Source: Novosphingobium sp.
GTDB lineage: Bacteria > Pseudomonadota > Alphaproteobacteria > Sphingomonadales > Sphingomonadaceae
Direction: 5' to 3'
DNA: 64,000 nt
Assembly: GCF_027489515.1 (NCBI RefSeq)
Contig: NZ_JAIXZS010000015.1
Location: 62,001-126,000, forward strand
Shown: in pieces, positions 20,857 to 28,708 of the stretch
How positions within the stretch are numbered: position 1 is the stretch's first letter
How the letters are laid out: the number at the start of each line of letters is the position of its first letter
Position numbers and translations under genes: made by a program
Notes under the pieces: generated by a model
Database searches by the model: none
What the model was told of the DNA's origin: nothing
What the model saw: only the letters and a program-made list of their open reading frames with translations

Positions 20857-22010
20857 GCGCCACCCTCGCCCAGCGCTATGCGCGCATGCTGCGTCAGCAA
20901 AGCGAGATTGCTGCTCACGCCCGGCCGGCATTCCTCCGGGACCGGCAGACCGATCTCGGAGGCACGCGCAAGCATCGCTGCCTCATCCTGCGGGGGTAGC
21001 GTTGCTGCAGCCGCAGCCGCCGCCAGCGCCTCGCCCTCGCGCCGCCAGCGACCGGCCAGCCAAGCGCAGACGAACAGTTGCAACTGGTGGAAGATCATAA
21101 GCGGCAGGATCACGATGCCCACTTGCGCCGGGGCAAACAGCGCCCCCGCCATCGGCACGCCCGAAACAAGACTTTTCTTGGAGCCGCAGAACAGGAGGAC
21201 GATCGCGTCCTCGCGCGCCAGCCCCGCGGCCCGCGCCGCCACGCCGTTGATGGCGATCACCACCGCCAACATCGCCCCCGAAGCCGCGAGCAACACGGCA
21301 AGGTCAAACGGACCCACGCGCTGCCACACTCCGTTCACCACCGCCGCGCTGAACGCCGAATAGACCACCAGCAGCACCGACGACCGGTCGACCGGCTGCA
21401 GCAGCTTCTTGTGGCTATCGACCCATTTGCCGATCACGGGCCGCAGCAGATGCCCGACAACAAAGGGCAGGAGCAGCTGCGTGGCGATCTTTTCGGCCGA
21501 GGCTAGCCCATCCATCCCGCCACCGGCCCCTCCACCGCCGCCGTGAATGAACACCGTCACCAGCAGCGGAGTCAGCACCACGCCGATCAGGTTGGAGAGC
21601 GAGGCGCTGCATACCGCTGCCGCCACATTCCCGCCCGCCATGGCGGTCATCGCGATCGAGCTTTGCACGGTCGAGGGCAGCAGCGCGAGGAACAGCAGCC
21701 CCATCGCCAGGGTCGGGTCGATCACCTGCCCCGTCGCCGCCTGCGCGACCAGCCCGAGCACCGGAAACAGCACGTAGGTGAACGCCAGCGTCATCAGGTG
21801 AAGCCGCCAGTGCCCGATCCCTGCGAGCACCGCCTCGCGCGAAAGCTTGGCGCCATGGAGAAAGAACAGCAGGACGATTGCGGCGTTCGCCGCCCAGTCG
21901 AATCCCGTCAACACCGCCCCGCGCGCCGGCAGAACGCTTGCCGCTACGACGCAGCTCACCAGCCACATCAGGAACGGATCGACCGTGGGAAGTTTGATGC
22001 GCGCTGCCAT
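20853..22010 (-). CDS. SBF/YfeH-type bile acid:sodium symporter family transporter
   Basis: A 385-residue membrane protein with about nine to ten hydrophobic segments. Typical blocks are FFLHGAKLSREAV, LPSTVQSSIAMTAMAGGNVAAA and FCGSKKSLVSGVPMAG. This group is named after bile acid symporters, but most bacterial members have unknown organic-anion substrates. It heads the 17-gene coupled run, so it probably carries a pathway-related anion such as urate, allantoin, allantoate or oxalurate, inward or outward. A soluble C-terminal tail of about 60 residues is unusual-looking. The ATG at 22008-22010 is the first in frame. Confidence 0.82.
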   Translation of the reverse strand: MAARIKLPTVDPFLMWLVSCVVAASVLPARGAVLTGFDWAANAAIVLLFFLHGAKLSREAVLAGIGHWRLHLMTLAFTYVLFPVLGLVAQAATGQVIDPTLAMGLLFLALLPSTVQSSIAMTAMAGGNVAAAVCSASLSNLIGVVLTPLLVTVFIHGGGGGAGGGMDGLASAEKIATQLLLPFVVGHLLRPVIGKWVDSHKKLLQPVDRSSVLLVVYSAFSAAVVNGVWQRVGPFDLAVLLAASGAMLAVVIAINGVAARAAGLAREDAIVLLFCGSKKSLVSGVPMAGALFAPAQVGIVILPLMIFHQLQLFVCAWLAGRWRREGEALAAAAAAATLPPQDEAAMLARASEIGLPVPEECRPGVSSNLALLTQHARIALGEGGA

Positions 22011-22102
22011 GGTGCCGTCCCTATGCCGCGCTGACCCCTACCGATCCAACGCAATGAACCGGACGGTTTGTTGCAAAAAAGAGCGCGCTCGTCACCATAT
22101 GC
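22011..22102 (-). promoter_or_regulatory. Leader of the 17-gene purine run
   Basis: This 92-nt gap separates the NCS2 permease stop from the SBF transporter start. On the minus strand it opens with GAGCGCGCTC followed by six T (22075-22080), a weak terminator-like element. Then come AACCG-TC-CGGTT (5-bp arms) and a TTGCGTTGG stretch. The core TGCGTTG recurs in the regulator intergenic region at 30289-30295. It is the only sizeable gap upstream of the coupled run, so a promoter or control site is likely, but I cannot assign -35 and -10 boxes with confidence. Confidence 0.4.
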
Positions 22103-23479
22103 TCAGGCGCCATCCCCGGCGGGAACCAGTTCGTCCTCGGTCGTCTCGTGCGGCAGGATCAGGTTGAGCAGGATCGCCACGACCGCTGCCGGCAGAACGC
22201 CCGATGAAAGCAGCATACGCGCCGTGTCTGGCAGATGCGCCAGCGCCGTAGGCTCCAGCTGCAGGCCGAGCGCAAGCGAAAGGCTCACCCCGAACACCAG
22301 CATGTTGCGCTGGTTCCACACGACGCCCGAAAGCATCGCCAGCGCCGCCGAGGCGACCATCCCGAACATGACGATCACCCCTCCGCCAAGCACTTCGATC
22401 GGGATCGTGGTGATCACCGCACCGATCTTGGGCACCAGCCCGCAAACGACAAGGAATACTGCGCCCAGGGTGACGACATGGCGGCTCATCATGCCGGTGA
22501 TCGCGATCAGGCCAACGTTCTGGCTGAAGGTCGTATTAGGCATCGCACCGAAGATCGCTGCAAGCGCTGTCCCGGCTCCATCTGCCGCCACCGCGCCCTT
22601 CAATTCGGCATCGGTCGCGGGCCGCCCCGCCGTCCCGTCGCAGATCGCCTCGACATCCCCGATCGATTCGATCGAGGAAACAAAGCCCGTAAGGACGAAG
22701 CCCAACACCGCCGAAGCCGAGAGCGCGAAGCCGAAATGGAATGGCTGCGGCACCATGACCAGCGGCGCCGCGCTCACCGCTTCGAACGAGATGCGCCCCA
22801 TTGCCAGCGCCACAAGATAGCCCGCGAGCAGCCCCAGCAACACCGATGCTGTCGACCAGATTCCGCGCGTGAAGAACTTCAGGCCTAGTGTCGCGAGAAC
22901 GACCACACCCGCCAGCAGCCAGCTGCCTGCCGCACCAAACGCCGGCGTCCCCACCGCCGGCACGCCGCCTGCCGAATACTGCACCCCGATCCGCATCAGC
23001 GATAGCCCGATCATCAGCACGACAAGGCCCGTGATCAGTGGCGGCAGGGCGAACCGAACGCGGCCCACGAATACACTCAAGGCCCCGTGCACCAGCCCGC
23101 CGATCAGCGCCGCCGTCGTCAGTTCCGCCATCGCGCCGACGCCCCGGCCTGCAACGATCGGGATCATCACCGGGATGAAGGCAAAGCTCGTCCCTTGCAC
23201 CAGCGGCAGCCGCGCTCCGATGGGGCCGAAGCCCACCGTCTGCATCAGGGTGGCGATCCCGGCGAAGAGCATCGCCATCTGGATCATGTAGATCAGTTCG
23301 GACGGGTCTGCCGATCCGAACCCGAAGCCCGCCGCGCCCGCCACGATGATTGGCGGCGTCAGGTTGGAAACAAACATCGCCAGCACGTGCTGGATGCCCA
23401 GGGGAAGCGCGAGGGCCATGCCGGGAAAGAAATCCGGGTCACGAGCCTGCGCGCGGCTGACCGACTTGGGCAATGGCAC
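22103..23479 (-). CDS. NCS2 nucleobase permease, xanthine/urate/uracil branch
   Basis: A 458-residue inner-membrane symporter with 12-14 hydrophobic segments. The branch markers are the TM1 histidine in LPLGIQHVLAMFVSNLTPP, LVQGTSFAFIPV, and the TM8/TM10 regions FVSSIESIGDVEAICDG and PNTTFSQNVGLIAITG. The ESIGD glutamate and the NTTFSQN motif place it with xanthine and uric acid permeases rather than AzgA. The start is a GTG, with AGGAGA nine bases upstream; there is no ATG nearby. It is 13 nt after the 8-oxoguanine deaminase gene. Confidence 0.9.
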   Translation of the reverse strand: MPLPKSVSRAQARDPDFFPGMALALPLGIQHVLAMFVSNLTPPIIVAGAAGFGFGSADPSELIYMIQMAMLFAGIATLMQTVGFGPIGARLPLVQGTSFAFIPVMIPIVAGRGVGAMAELTTAALIGGLVHGALSVFVGRVRFALPPLITGLVVLMIGLSLMRIGVQYSAGGVPAVGTPAFGAAGSWLLAGVVVLATLGLKFFTRGIWSTASVLLGLLAGYLVALAMGRISFEAVSAAPLVMVPQPFHFGFALSASAVLGFVLTGFVSSIESIGDVEAICDGTAGRPATDAELKGAVAADGAGTALAAIFGAMPNTTFSQNVGLIAITGMMSRHVVTLGAVFLVVCGLVPKIGAVITTIPIEVLGGGVIVMFGMVASAALAMLSGVVWNQRNMLVFGVSLSLALGLQLEPTALAHLPDTARMLLSSGVLPAAVVAILLNLILPHETTEDELVPAGDGA

Positions 23480-23492
23480 GGCGGGCAGTCTC

Positions 23493-24854
23493 CTATCCTG
23501 TGGCGATCAGCCGGTCGAGCGAGCGGCGGGCGGCGCCAAGAATCTGCGTTCGGGGTGTTTGGACAAGCTCGCCCCTCCGCACGACCGCGCGGCCCTCGAC
23601 AAACAGATCGCGGACACCTCCAGGCGGCGCGAGCACCAACCCAGCGACGAGATCCCACGCGCCGGTCGAGGCAACGTCGGCCATGTCCCAGACCGCCACG
23701 TCGGCGCGCTTGCCCGGCACGAGCTGGCCGAGATCAGGTCGCCCAAGCACCGCCGCACCGCCCCGCGTTGCGAGCCGCAGCGCCTCGCGCGCAGCAAAGG
23801 CGGTCGCGCCATGCGTGACCCGCTGAAGCAGCATGGCCTGCCGCGCTTCCCCCAGGAGATTCGCGGTATCGTTGGAGGCAGAGCCATCAACGCCCAGCCC
23901 CACCGGCACGCCCGCATCCACCATCGCCCGCACCGGCGCAACGCCCGAACCCAGCCGGCAGTTCGATCCCGGACAATGCGCCACCCCGGTCTTCGTACGC
24001 GCAAACAGATCGATCTCTTGCGAGTCCAATTGAACGCAGTGTGCATGCCATACATCGGGCCCGGTCCAGCCCAGTTCTTCCGCATATTGCCCCGGCCTGC
24101 ACCCGAACCGGTCGAGGCTGAAGGCAACATCGTCGGCATCCTCGGCGAGGTGCGTATGCAGCATCACGCCCTTGTCGCGTGCCAGCAGCGCCGCATCGCG
24201 CATCAGTTCGCGGCTCACCGAAAAAGGCGAGCATGGCGCCACGCCAACACGCACCATTGCGCCATCCGAAGCATCATGGAACTTGTCGATCACCCGGATG
24301 CAGTCGGCGAGGATCGCATCCTCACGCTCGACGAGGCTGTCCGGCGGCAAACCCCCGGCGCTTTCGCCCACGCTCATGCTCCCGCGCGTCGCATGGAAGC
24401 GCACGCCGATCCCGGCGGCGGCATGAATCGTGTCATCCAGCGTCACGCCATTGGGGAACAGATAGAGGTGGTCACTGCTCAGCGAGCAGCCCGAAAGCGC
24501 CAGCTCCGCCAGCCCCAGCTGCGTCGCGGCAAACACATCATCGGGCGTATAGCGCGCCCAGATCGGATAGAGCCGCTTGAGCCAGCCGAACAACGACGCC
24601 TCGGTCGCCCCCGGCACGGCGCGGGTCAGCGTCTGGTACAAGTGATGGTGGGTGTTGATGAGCCCGGGCGTGACTACGCAGCCCGCCGCCTCGATGATCA
24701 CATCGGCATGGCCCGCCAGCGGCGCGAGTTCTGCGGTCGTCCCCACCGCCAGAATGACACCGTCGCGCAGGGCAAGCGCGCCGCCCGCAATCTCGCTCCC
24801 CGCGTCGTCCATGGCCGCAACCACGGCGGCATTGCGGATGAGCGTGAGGGCCAT
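23493..24854 (-). CDS. 8-oxoguanine deaminase
   Basis: A 453-residue cytoplasmic amidohydrolase of the group converting 8-oxoguanine to urate, with isocytosine as a possible second substrate. Metal ligands are His69 and His71 in PGLINTHHHLYQTLTRA, the histidine of MLHTHLAED and that of WHAHCVQLD, and the aspartate of LGVDGSASNDTANLL. The combination of LYQTLTRAVP and DGSASND distinguishes it from GuaD and from cytosine or atrazine hydrolases. The product urate would enter the pathway at PuuD. It lies 15 nt downstream of the NUP gene and 13 nt upstream of the permease gene. Confidence 0.88.
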   Translation of the reverse strand: MALTLIRNAAVVAAMDDAGSEIAGGALALRDGVILAVGTTAELAPLAGHADVIIEAAGCVVTPGLINTHHHLYQTLTRAVPGATEASLFGWLKRLYPIWARYTPDDVFAATQLGLAELALSGCSLSSDHLYLFPNGVTLDDTIHAAAGIGVRFHATRGSMSVGESAGGLPPDSLVEREDAILADCIRVIDKFHDASDGAMVRVGVAPCSPFSVSRELMRDAALLARDKGVMLHTHLAEDADDVAFSLDRFGCRPGQYAEELGWTGPDVWHAHCVQLDSQEIDLFARTKTGVAHCPGSNCRLGSGVAPVRAMVDAGVPVGLGVDGSASNDTANLLGEARQAMLLQRVTHGATAFAAREALRLATRGGAAVLGRPDLGQLVPGKRADVAVWDMADVASTGAWDLVAGLVLAPPGGVRDLFVEGRAVVRRGELVQTPRTQILGAARRSLDRLIATG

Positions 24855-24869
24855 GTCAGCAGCGCCCCG

Positions 24870-25982
24870 TCATCTTGGCGGACTCTGCTCATAGCGGTCC
24901 CAATGCGTCACGATCTCGTCGACCACCTTGGTGCCCACCGCATAGAGGCTTTCCAGCGCTGCGGTCATCCCGGCATATCCCTGGTTCTCGCTCAGCAGAT
25001 AACTCGCCGGATCGATCCCCTGCGGCGGCATCGTGAAATTGCTGCCTGCGCGCAGCACGAGCACCCGGTCGCGGTCGGCGCGGCCCACCTTCGTGAGGTA
25101 CTCGATCGACTGGAACGTGCCCGTCTCCTCCATCGCGGAGGTCACGAACTCGCCCTTCCCGCGCGTCCAGAACTGCGTCCAGTCGTTCGCCCACTGCGTC
25201 ATCTTCGCGCCGTGCCAGAAGGTCATCGCAGCGAGGTTGTCGCCCTTGAGCACGAAGGGCGGCTTCTGCGCATTGGGATAGCCCTTGAAGGCTTCGCGCG
25301 CCTCGGCAATCCGAGCATCATCGGGCAGCGCCATGCCCTTGGTCAGCGCAAAGGCCCAGTCCTGCAGCGCGGGATTGAGCTCGAACATCTCGCCGTTGAC
25401 GGGCTCGAGCGGCGTCGGATCCATGGGCCCCTTGCTGTGGAGCGCAAAGTAGCCGCTGCTCCAGTCCTTCGGAATCTCGCGAGCATCGATCTCGTGCGCA
25501 ATATCGCCATCGATCAGATAGCGCGCCCATGCGGCGGAGCCGACCGAAGCGTCCTCCGGGTCGATCCCGGCAATCCCGGCCACCAGCCAGTAGGCCTTGG
25601 AAAGATCGAGCCGGTTATCGAGCCCGACCGCGAGAGCCGCCGTGGCCGACTTGATCGAGCCCATGCCCGTCACGATCGCGAGCACGCCCGTTTCGGGATC
25701 ATAAGCCAGATCGTGCCAGCCTTGCGGGAACGGCAGCGTTTCAGTGAGGTGGCGGCGCTCTTTCCAGAGTTGGAACTCGCCCGGCTTGTCACCGGTATCC
25801 TTGCCGATCTCGAACATGGTGACGACCACCACGCGCACTGGCAGCTTTGCCGAGCAGGGCCGCGCCGGCGCGCAAGCCTTCACCGCCGCGAGGGTCGCCG
25901 CATCCGCCACCGGTGCGGCAGAAGCAGCGAACGGTGCCAGCAGCGAAGCGGCAAGGCAGGAAAGGCGCGCGAGGAGGCGCAT
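24870..25982 (-). CDS. NUP-family (purine nucleoside permease) exported protein
   Basis: A 370-residue protein of the NUP family, named after the yeast purine nucleoside permease. It has one hydrophobic stretch, the N-terminal signal peptide (MRLLARLSCLAASLLAPFAA), so it cannot by itself form a channel. The mature sequence has phosphorylase-like features: VTGMGSIKSATAALAVGL, WLVAGIAGIDPEDASVGSAA and MEETGTFQSIEYL. I infer a periplasmic nucleosidase or binding protein. The ATG start was preferred to an in-frame GTG 12 nt upstream because AGGGTG lies at suitable distance from the ATG. It follows the TonB receptor gene after a hairpin. Confidence 0.83.
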   Translation of the reverse strand: MRLLARLSCLAASLLAPFAASAAPVADAATLAAVKACAPARPCSAKLPVRVVVVTMFEIGKDTGDKPGEFQLWKERRHLTETLPFPQGWHDLAYDPETGVLAIVTGMGSIKSATAALAVGLDNRLDLSKAYWLVAGIAGIDPEDASVGSAAWARYLIDGDIAHEIDAREIPKDWSSGYFALHSKGPMDPTPLEPVNGEMFELNPALQDWAFALTKGMALPDDARIAEAREAFKGYPNAQKPPFVLKGDNLAAMTFWHGAKMTQWANDWTQFWTRGKGEFVTSAMEETGTFQSIEYLTKVGRADRDRVLVLRAGSNFTMPPQGIDPASYLLSENQGYAGMTAALESLYAVGTKVVDEIVTHWDRYEQSPPR

Positions 25983-26008
25983 GGGTCTTGTCACCCTGAT
26001 ATCACGTC

Positions 26009-26044
26009 AGAAAAGATGCGAGGGGCGGCACCGCCGCCCCTCGC
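26009..26044 (-). terminator. Strong hairpin with T-run after the TonB receptor gene
   Basis: A perfect 12-bp inverted repeat, GCGAGGGGCGGC, has a 3-nt loop (stem 26018-26044) and on the minus strand is followed by ATCTTTT. It lies directly downstream of the receptor stop and about 30 nt before the NUP start. It is a good intrinsic terminator or partial attenuator that would let the receptor be expressed more than the downstream genes. Confidence 0.8.
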
Positions 26045-26055
26045 CCATGGCCCGG

Positions 26056-28512
26056 TCAGAACTTGTAGACGACCGAGGCCTGCCAGTTGCGCGGACGCTC
26101 GGGCAGCGCGATCGTTGCGCCGAACAGTTCCGTGAAGTTGGCGCGGAAGTACGAGGCATTCGTCGCGTTCTTCACAACCGCGCGGAACAGCCACGGCCCG
26201 GTGGCGTACGAAGCGCTCACGTCAACCAGCGTGTAGGCCGGAAGCCGGACCGTCTGCGACTGACCCGAGAAGACCGACGGCACGTGGCTGATGCTGCCAG
26301 CGAACGCGAGACCGTTGTCGAAAGAGTAGGTCGCGGTCGCCGAATAGAGATCCTCCGGGATACCCGCGCGGCGCGAGGCATTGCGGTTCGGGATCGGCAC
26401 GAGACCGATTGGCTGGCCGCCAAGGAACAGCGCCGGGTTGAGGCCCTTAAGATCCTCGATGCCGAAGAAACTGAACAGCACGCCGTCGCCAATCGCGGTC
26501 AGATTCTCGACCTTGGTCTTGGTGTAGTTGGCCGTCACAAGGAAGTGCTTGTCGACCGACCAACGCAGTTCGGCCTCGATGCCCTTGGTTTGCACCGCCT
26601 GGTTAGTCACGATGGCCTGCGAATTGCGGTCCGTACGGGTCTGCTTGTAGACCGAAATCGCAGCATAGAGCCGGTTGTTCAGCCACGAACCCTTAATACC
26701 GCCTTCGTAGAGCTTCGAAGCGCTGATAAACGCTCCCGACAGCGCGTCAGCCGTGGTTATCTCCGCGCCCTGACCGGCAATGATGGTCGATTGGCGCGAG
26801 ATCGTCGCATAGGGGATCAGGCCGAGCGGCAGCTTGTAGTTGGCACTCGCCGACCACGACCAACCGCCCTTCGAGTTCTTTGCCGAGCCTGCGCTGGCCG
26901 GATTCTCGAGCTTCGAAGCCAGATCCGCTGTCGTCACCTTGATGTGATCATAGCGGGCACCCAGCGTCAGATCGAGACCGAAGTTGAAATCGAGGTTTGC
27001 AAGACCGGCAAAACCGAGGTCGGTGTAGTGGCCGACGTTGTAGCTGGTGTAATTGCAATCGCACTCGGTCGAAAGCAGACGATCCGAGAACGCGTTGTAG
27101 CCGACGGTCAGGTCGACGCGGTTGAAGTATTCATAGTTGAAGTCGTCACCGTGACGGAAATTAGTGTAACGGATCGACGGCGAAACTTCGAGCGAAAACT
27201 TGCCGATATCGGTCTTGAAGACCTTCGAAACGACGATGCGATCCTCGATCACGTACGACTTGTGGAACTGCGAGAAGCCATACTGGTTGGCGTTGTCGTT
27301 CTTGTAGCCATCGTAGAAGAACTGGTTCTTGATCTCCAGATCATTCCCGGCATCGAAGATGAGATCGAGATAAGCCGTATTGGCGATGTTATTGAGCTTG
27401 TCGTTCTCGGCTGTCAGCGTGTTGCGCCGGTCCAGCTTCGCGGTGCCGACGTTGGTCAGGCCGTTGTCGGGATAGAGCGTCGCAAGGCAGTCGTTAGTGA
27501 GGCCGCCGAAGGGGTTCGAGAACGGCGGGGTCGAGCAGAACGCGCTGCCAAACGGATTGAGGCCGAAGCCGCCGTTGGCAACCTTCGCCTCTGCGTGCGA
27601 GATCTGGCCGTCACCGTTGGTGTCAAGCGGCTTGGCCTGGCCGGTGATGTAGTTGCCGTTATCGACAAGGTCCTGCGTCAGGCGGTTCCAGCCGCCATTC
27701 TGCTGGCCCTTGAAGTTGTGATGCATGCCGCCGAACTCGAGCCGCAGATTGGGTGCAAGGTCGGTGTCGAACGCGGCCTGCAGGATTGTCTGCCGGGTCG
27801 ACATGTTGCGGTAGTAGCTGCCCGAATCCTCGATCTGACCATAGAGGCTGTAGCCGAATTCCTGGCTGCCGATCTTGCCGGGGCCGCGCACCTGCGCGCT
27901 GAGCACGTTGCGCGCCCAGCTGCCGCTCGTGTACGAAAGCTGGCCTTCCGGATTGTCGAGGAACTTGCCGCCGGCAGCGCGCGCGGTCAGCGGCACAAAG
28001 TTCATATAGCCGCCGGTCTTCGACGGGCCGTAGATCGGCGAGGCTGGCCCGCGCACGATGTCGATACGGTCCGAGGCGCCGATCGGGGTCGGGTAGTTGC
28101 CGGGGTTGTCGAGACGGCGGATACCGCGGAAGTAGACTTCGCCGGGGGTACCGCGAATGTCGAGCGCGCCGCCGACGCCGAAGAACGAGTTGGTGAACAC
28201 GCCCGGCGATTGCGAGACGAGGTCATAGATCTCGCTCACGCCGAAGCGCTCGAGCTGCTCCTTCGAAATGGTCGAGGCCGAACGGGGCGTTTCGACGAGG
28301 TTCTTGTCGAACCCGAAGATCGAGCCAACGTCCTTGACTGGCAGCGCGTTCAGCGAGCCGACGACGACGATCTCTTCCTTCTTGGGCTCGTCTGCCGGCG
28401 CTTCCTGCGCAAAGGCAGGCGCGGTGAGTGCGGTGCAGCCAAGAAGCGCAACCAGACCTTGCACGAGGCGGCGCGGCGCAAGAACCTGCGCGGAACTATT
28501 CGGGTAGAGCAT
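26056..28512 (-). CDS. TonB-dependent outer-membrane receptor, probably for purine nucleosides or related compounds
   Basis: An 818-residue beta-barrel receptor. The signal peptide ends near APAFA; a TonB-box-like segment EEIVVVGSL follows, then a plug domain (ISKEQLERFGVSEIYDLVSQSPGV, GTPGEVYFRGIRR, DRIDIVRGPASPIYGPSKTGG). The C-terminus RNWQASVVYKF ends in phenylalanine, as outer-membrane barrels do. It sits between an exported adenosine deaminase and a NUP protein inside a purine island, so purine nucleosides or their conjugates are the likely ligands; iron or vitamin B12 transport has no support nearby. The ATG has AGGGGG seven bases upstream. Substrate is inference only. Confidence 0.92.
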   Translation of the reverse strand: MLYPNSSAQVLAPRRLVQGLVALLGCTALTAPAFAQEAPADEPKKEEIVVVGSLNALPVKDVGSIFGFDKNLVETPRSASTISKEQLERFGVSEIYDLVSQSPGVFTNSFFGVGGALDIRGTPGEVYFRGIRRLDNPGNYPTPIGASDRIDIVRGPASPIYGPSKTGGYMNFVPLTARAAGGKFLDNPEGQLSYTSGSWARNVLSAQVRGPGKIGSQEFGYSLYGQIEDSGSYYRNMSTRQTILQAAFDTDLAPNLRLEFGGMHHNFKGQQNGGWNRLTQDLVDNGNYITGQAKPLDTNGDGQISHAEAKVANGGFGLNPFGSAFCSTPPFSNPFGGLTNDCLATLYPDNGLTNVGTAKLDRRNTLTAENDKLNNIANTAYLDLIFDAGNDLEIKNQFFYDGYKNDNANQYGFSQFHKSYVIEDRIVVSKVFKTDIGKFSLEVSPSIRYTNFRHGDDFNYEYFNRVDLTVGYNAFSDRLLSTECDCNYTSYNVGHYTDLGFAGLANLDFNFGLDLTLGARYDHIKVTTADLASKLENPASAGSAKNSKGGWSWSASANYKLPLGLIPYATISRQSTIIAGQGAEITTADALSGAFISASKLYEGGIKGSWLNNRLYAAISVYKQTRTDRNSQAIVTNQAVQTKGIEAELRWSVDKHFLVTANYTKTKVENLTAIGDGVLFSFFGIEDLKGLNPALFLGGQPIGLVPIPNRNASRRAGIPEDLYSATATYSFDNGLAFAGSISHVPSVFSGQSQTVRLPAYTLVDVSASYATGPWLFRAVVKNATNASYFRANFTELFGATIALPERPRNWQASVVYKF

Positions 28513-28708
28513 CGAGAAACCCCCTGGGACGCAAAAGGCGCACTGCCCTCACTTGGCCGTGAGGACCGCAATGCGCGTGGTTGAACCGCGCCTCTCCCGC
28601 AAACCACCGGGCATCTTCCCTGCCGCCATGCTGCTTTCCGCAGCATCCCCGAGGCTGGGCGTACCCGTTTCTTATGATGCCACTACCGCGGCAATTCGTA
28701 TTACGCTC
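28513..28708 (-). promoter_or_regulatory. 196-nt structured leader upstream of the TonB receptor
   Basis: On the minus strand this gap contains several inverted repeats. ATGCTGC with a 5-nt loop pairs at 28628-28646. An outer stem, GGCGC-type, joins 28588-28593 to 28536-28541 and encloses a 6-bp hairpin at 28547-28564; a further ggga/tccc pairing can extend the outer stem. The ribosome site AGGGGG follows. The layout is compatible with a multi-branched regulatory RNA, or simply with a terminator of the upstream gene plus a promoter. I do not recognise cobalamin, TPP, purine or glycine riboswitch consensus sequences in it. Confidence 0.35.

Noticed and set aside
23346..26135. 929-codon plus-strand open frame opposite 8-oxoguanine deaminase and NUP genes
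   Set aside because: It spans several real minus-strand genes and their gaps and shows Arg/His-rich shadow composition.
26056..28512. Siderophore or vitamin B12 receptor
   Set aside because: No iron or cobalamin genes nearby; all neighbours are purine genes.
25744..28584. 946-codon plus-strand open frame opposite the TonB receptor
   Set aside because: Antisense to a clear receptor gene; Arg/Val/Ile-rich sequence without domain features.
28513..28708. Cobalamin or purine-type riboswitch before the TonB receptor
   Set aside because: I cannot find the conserved core sequences of those classes; only unexplained inverted repeats remain.
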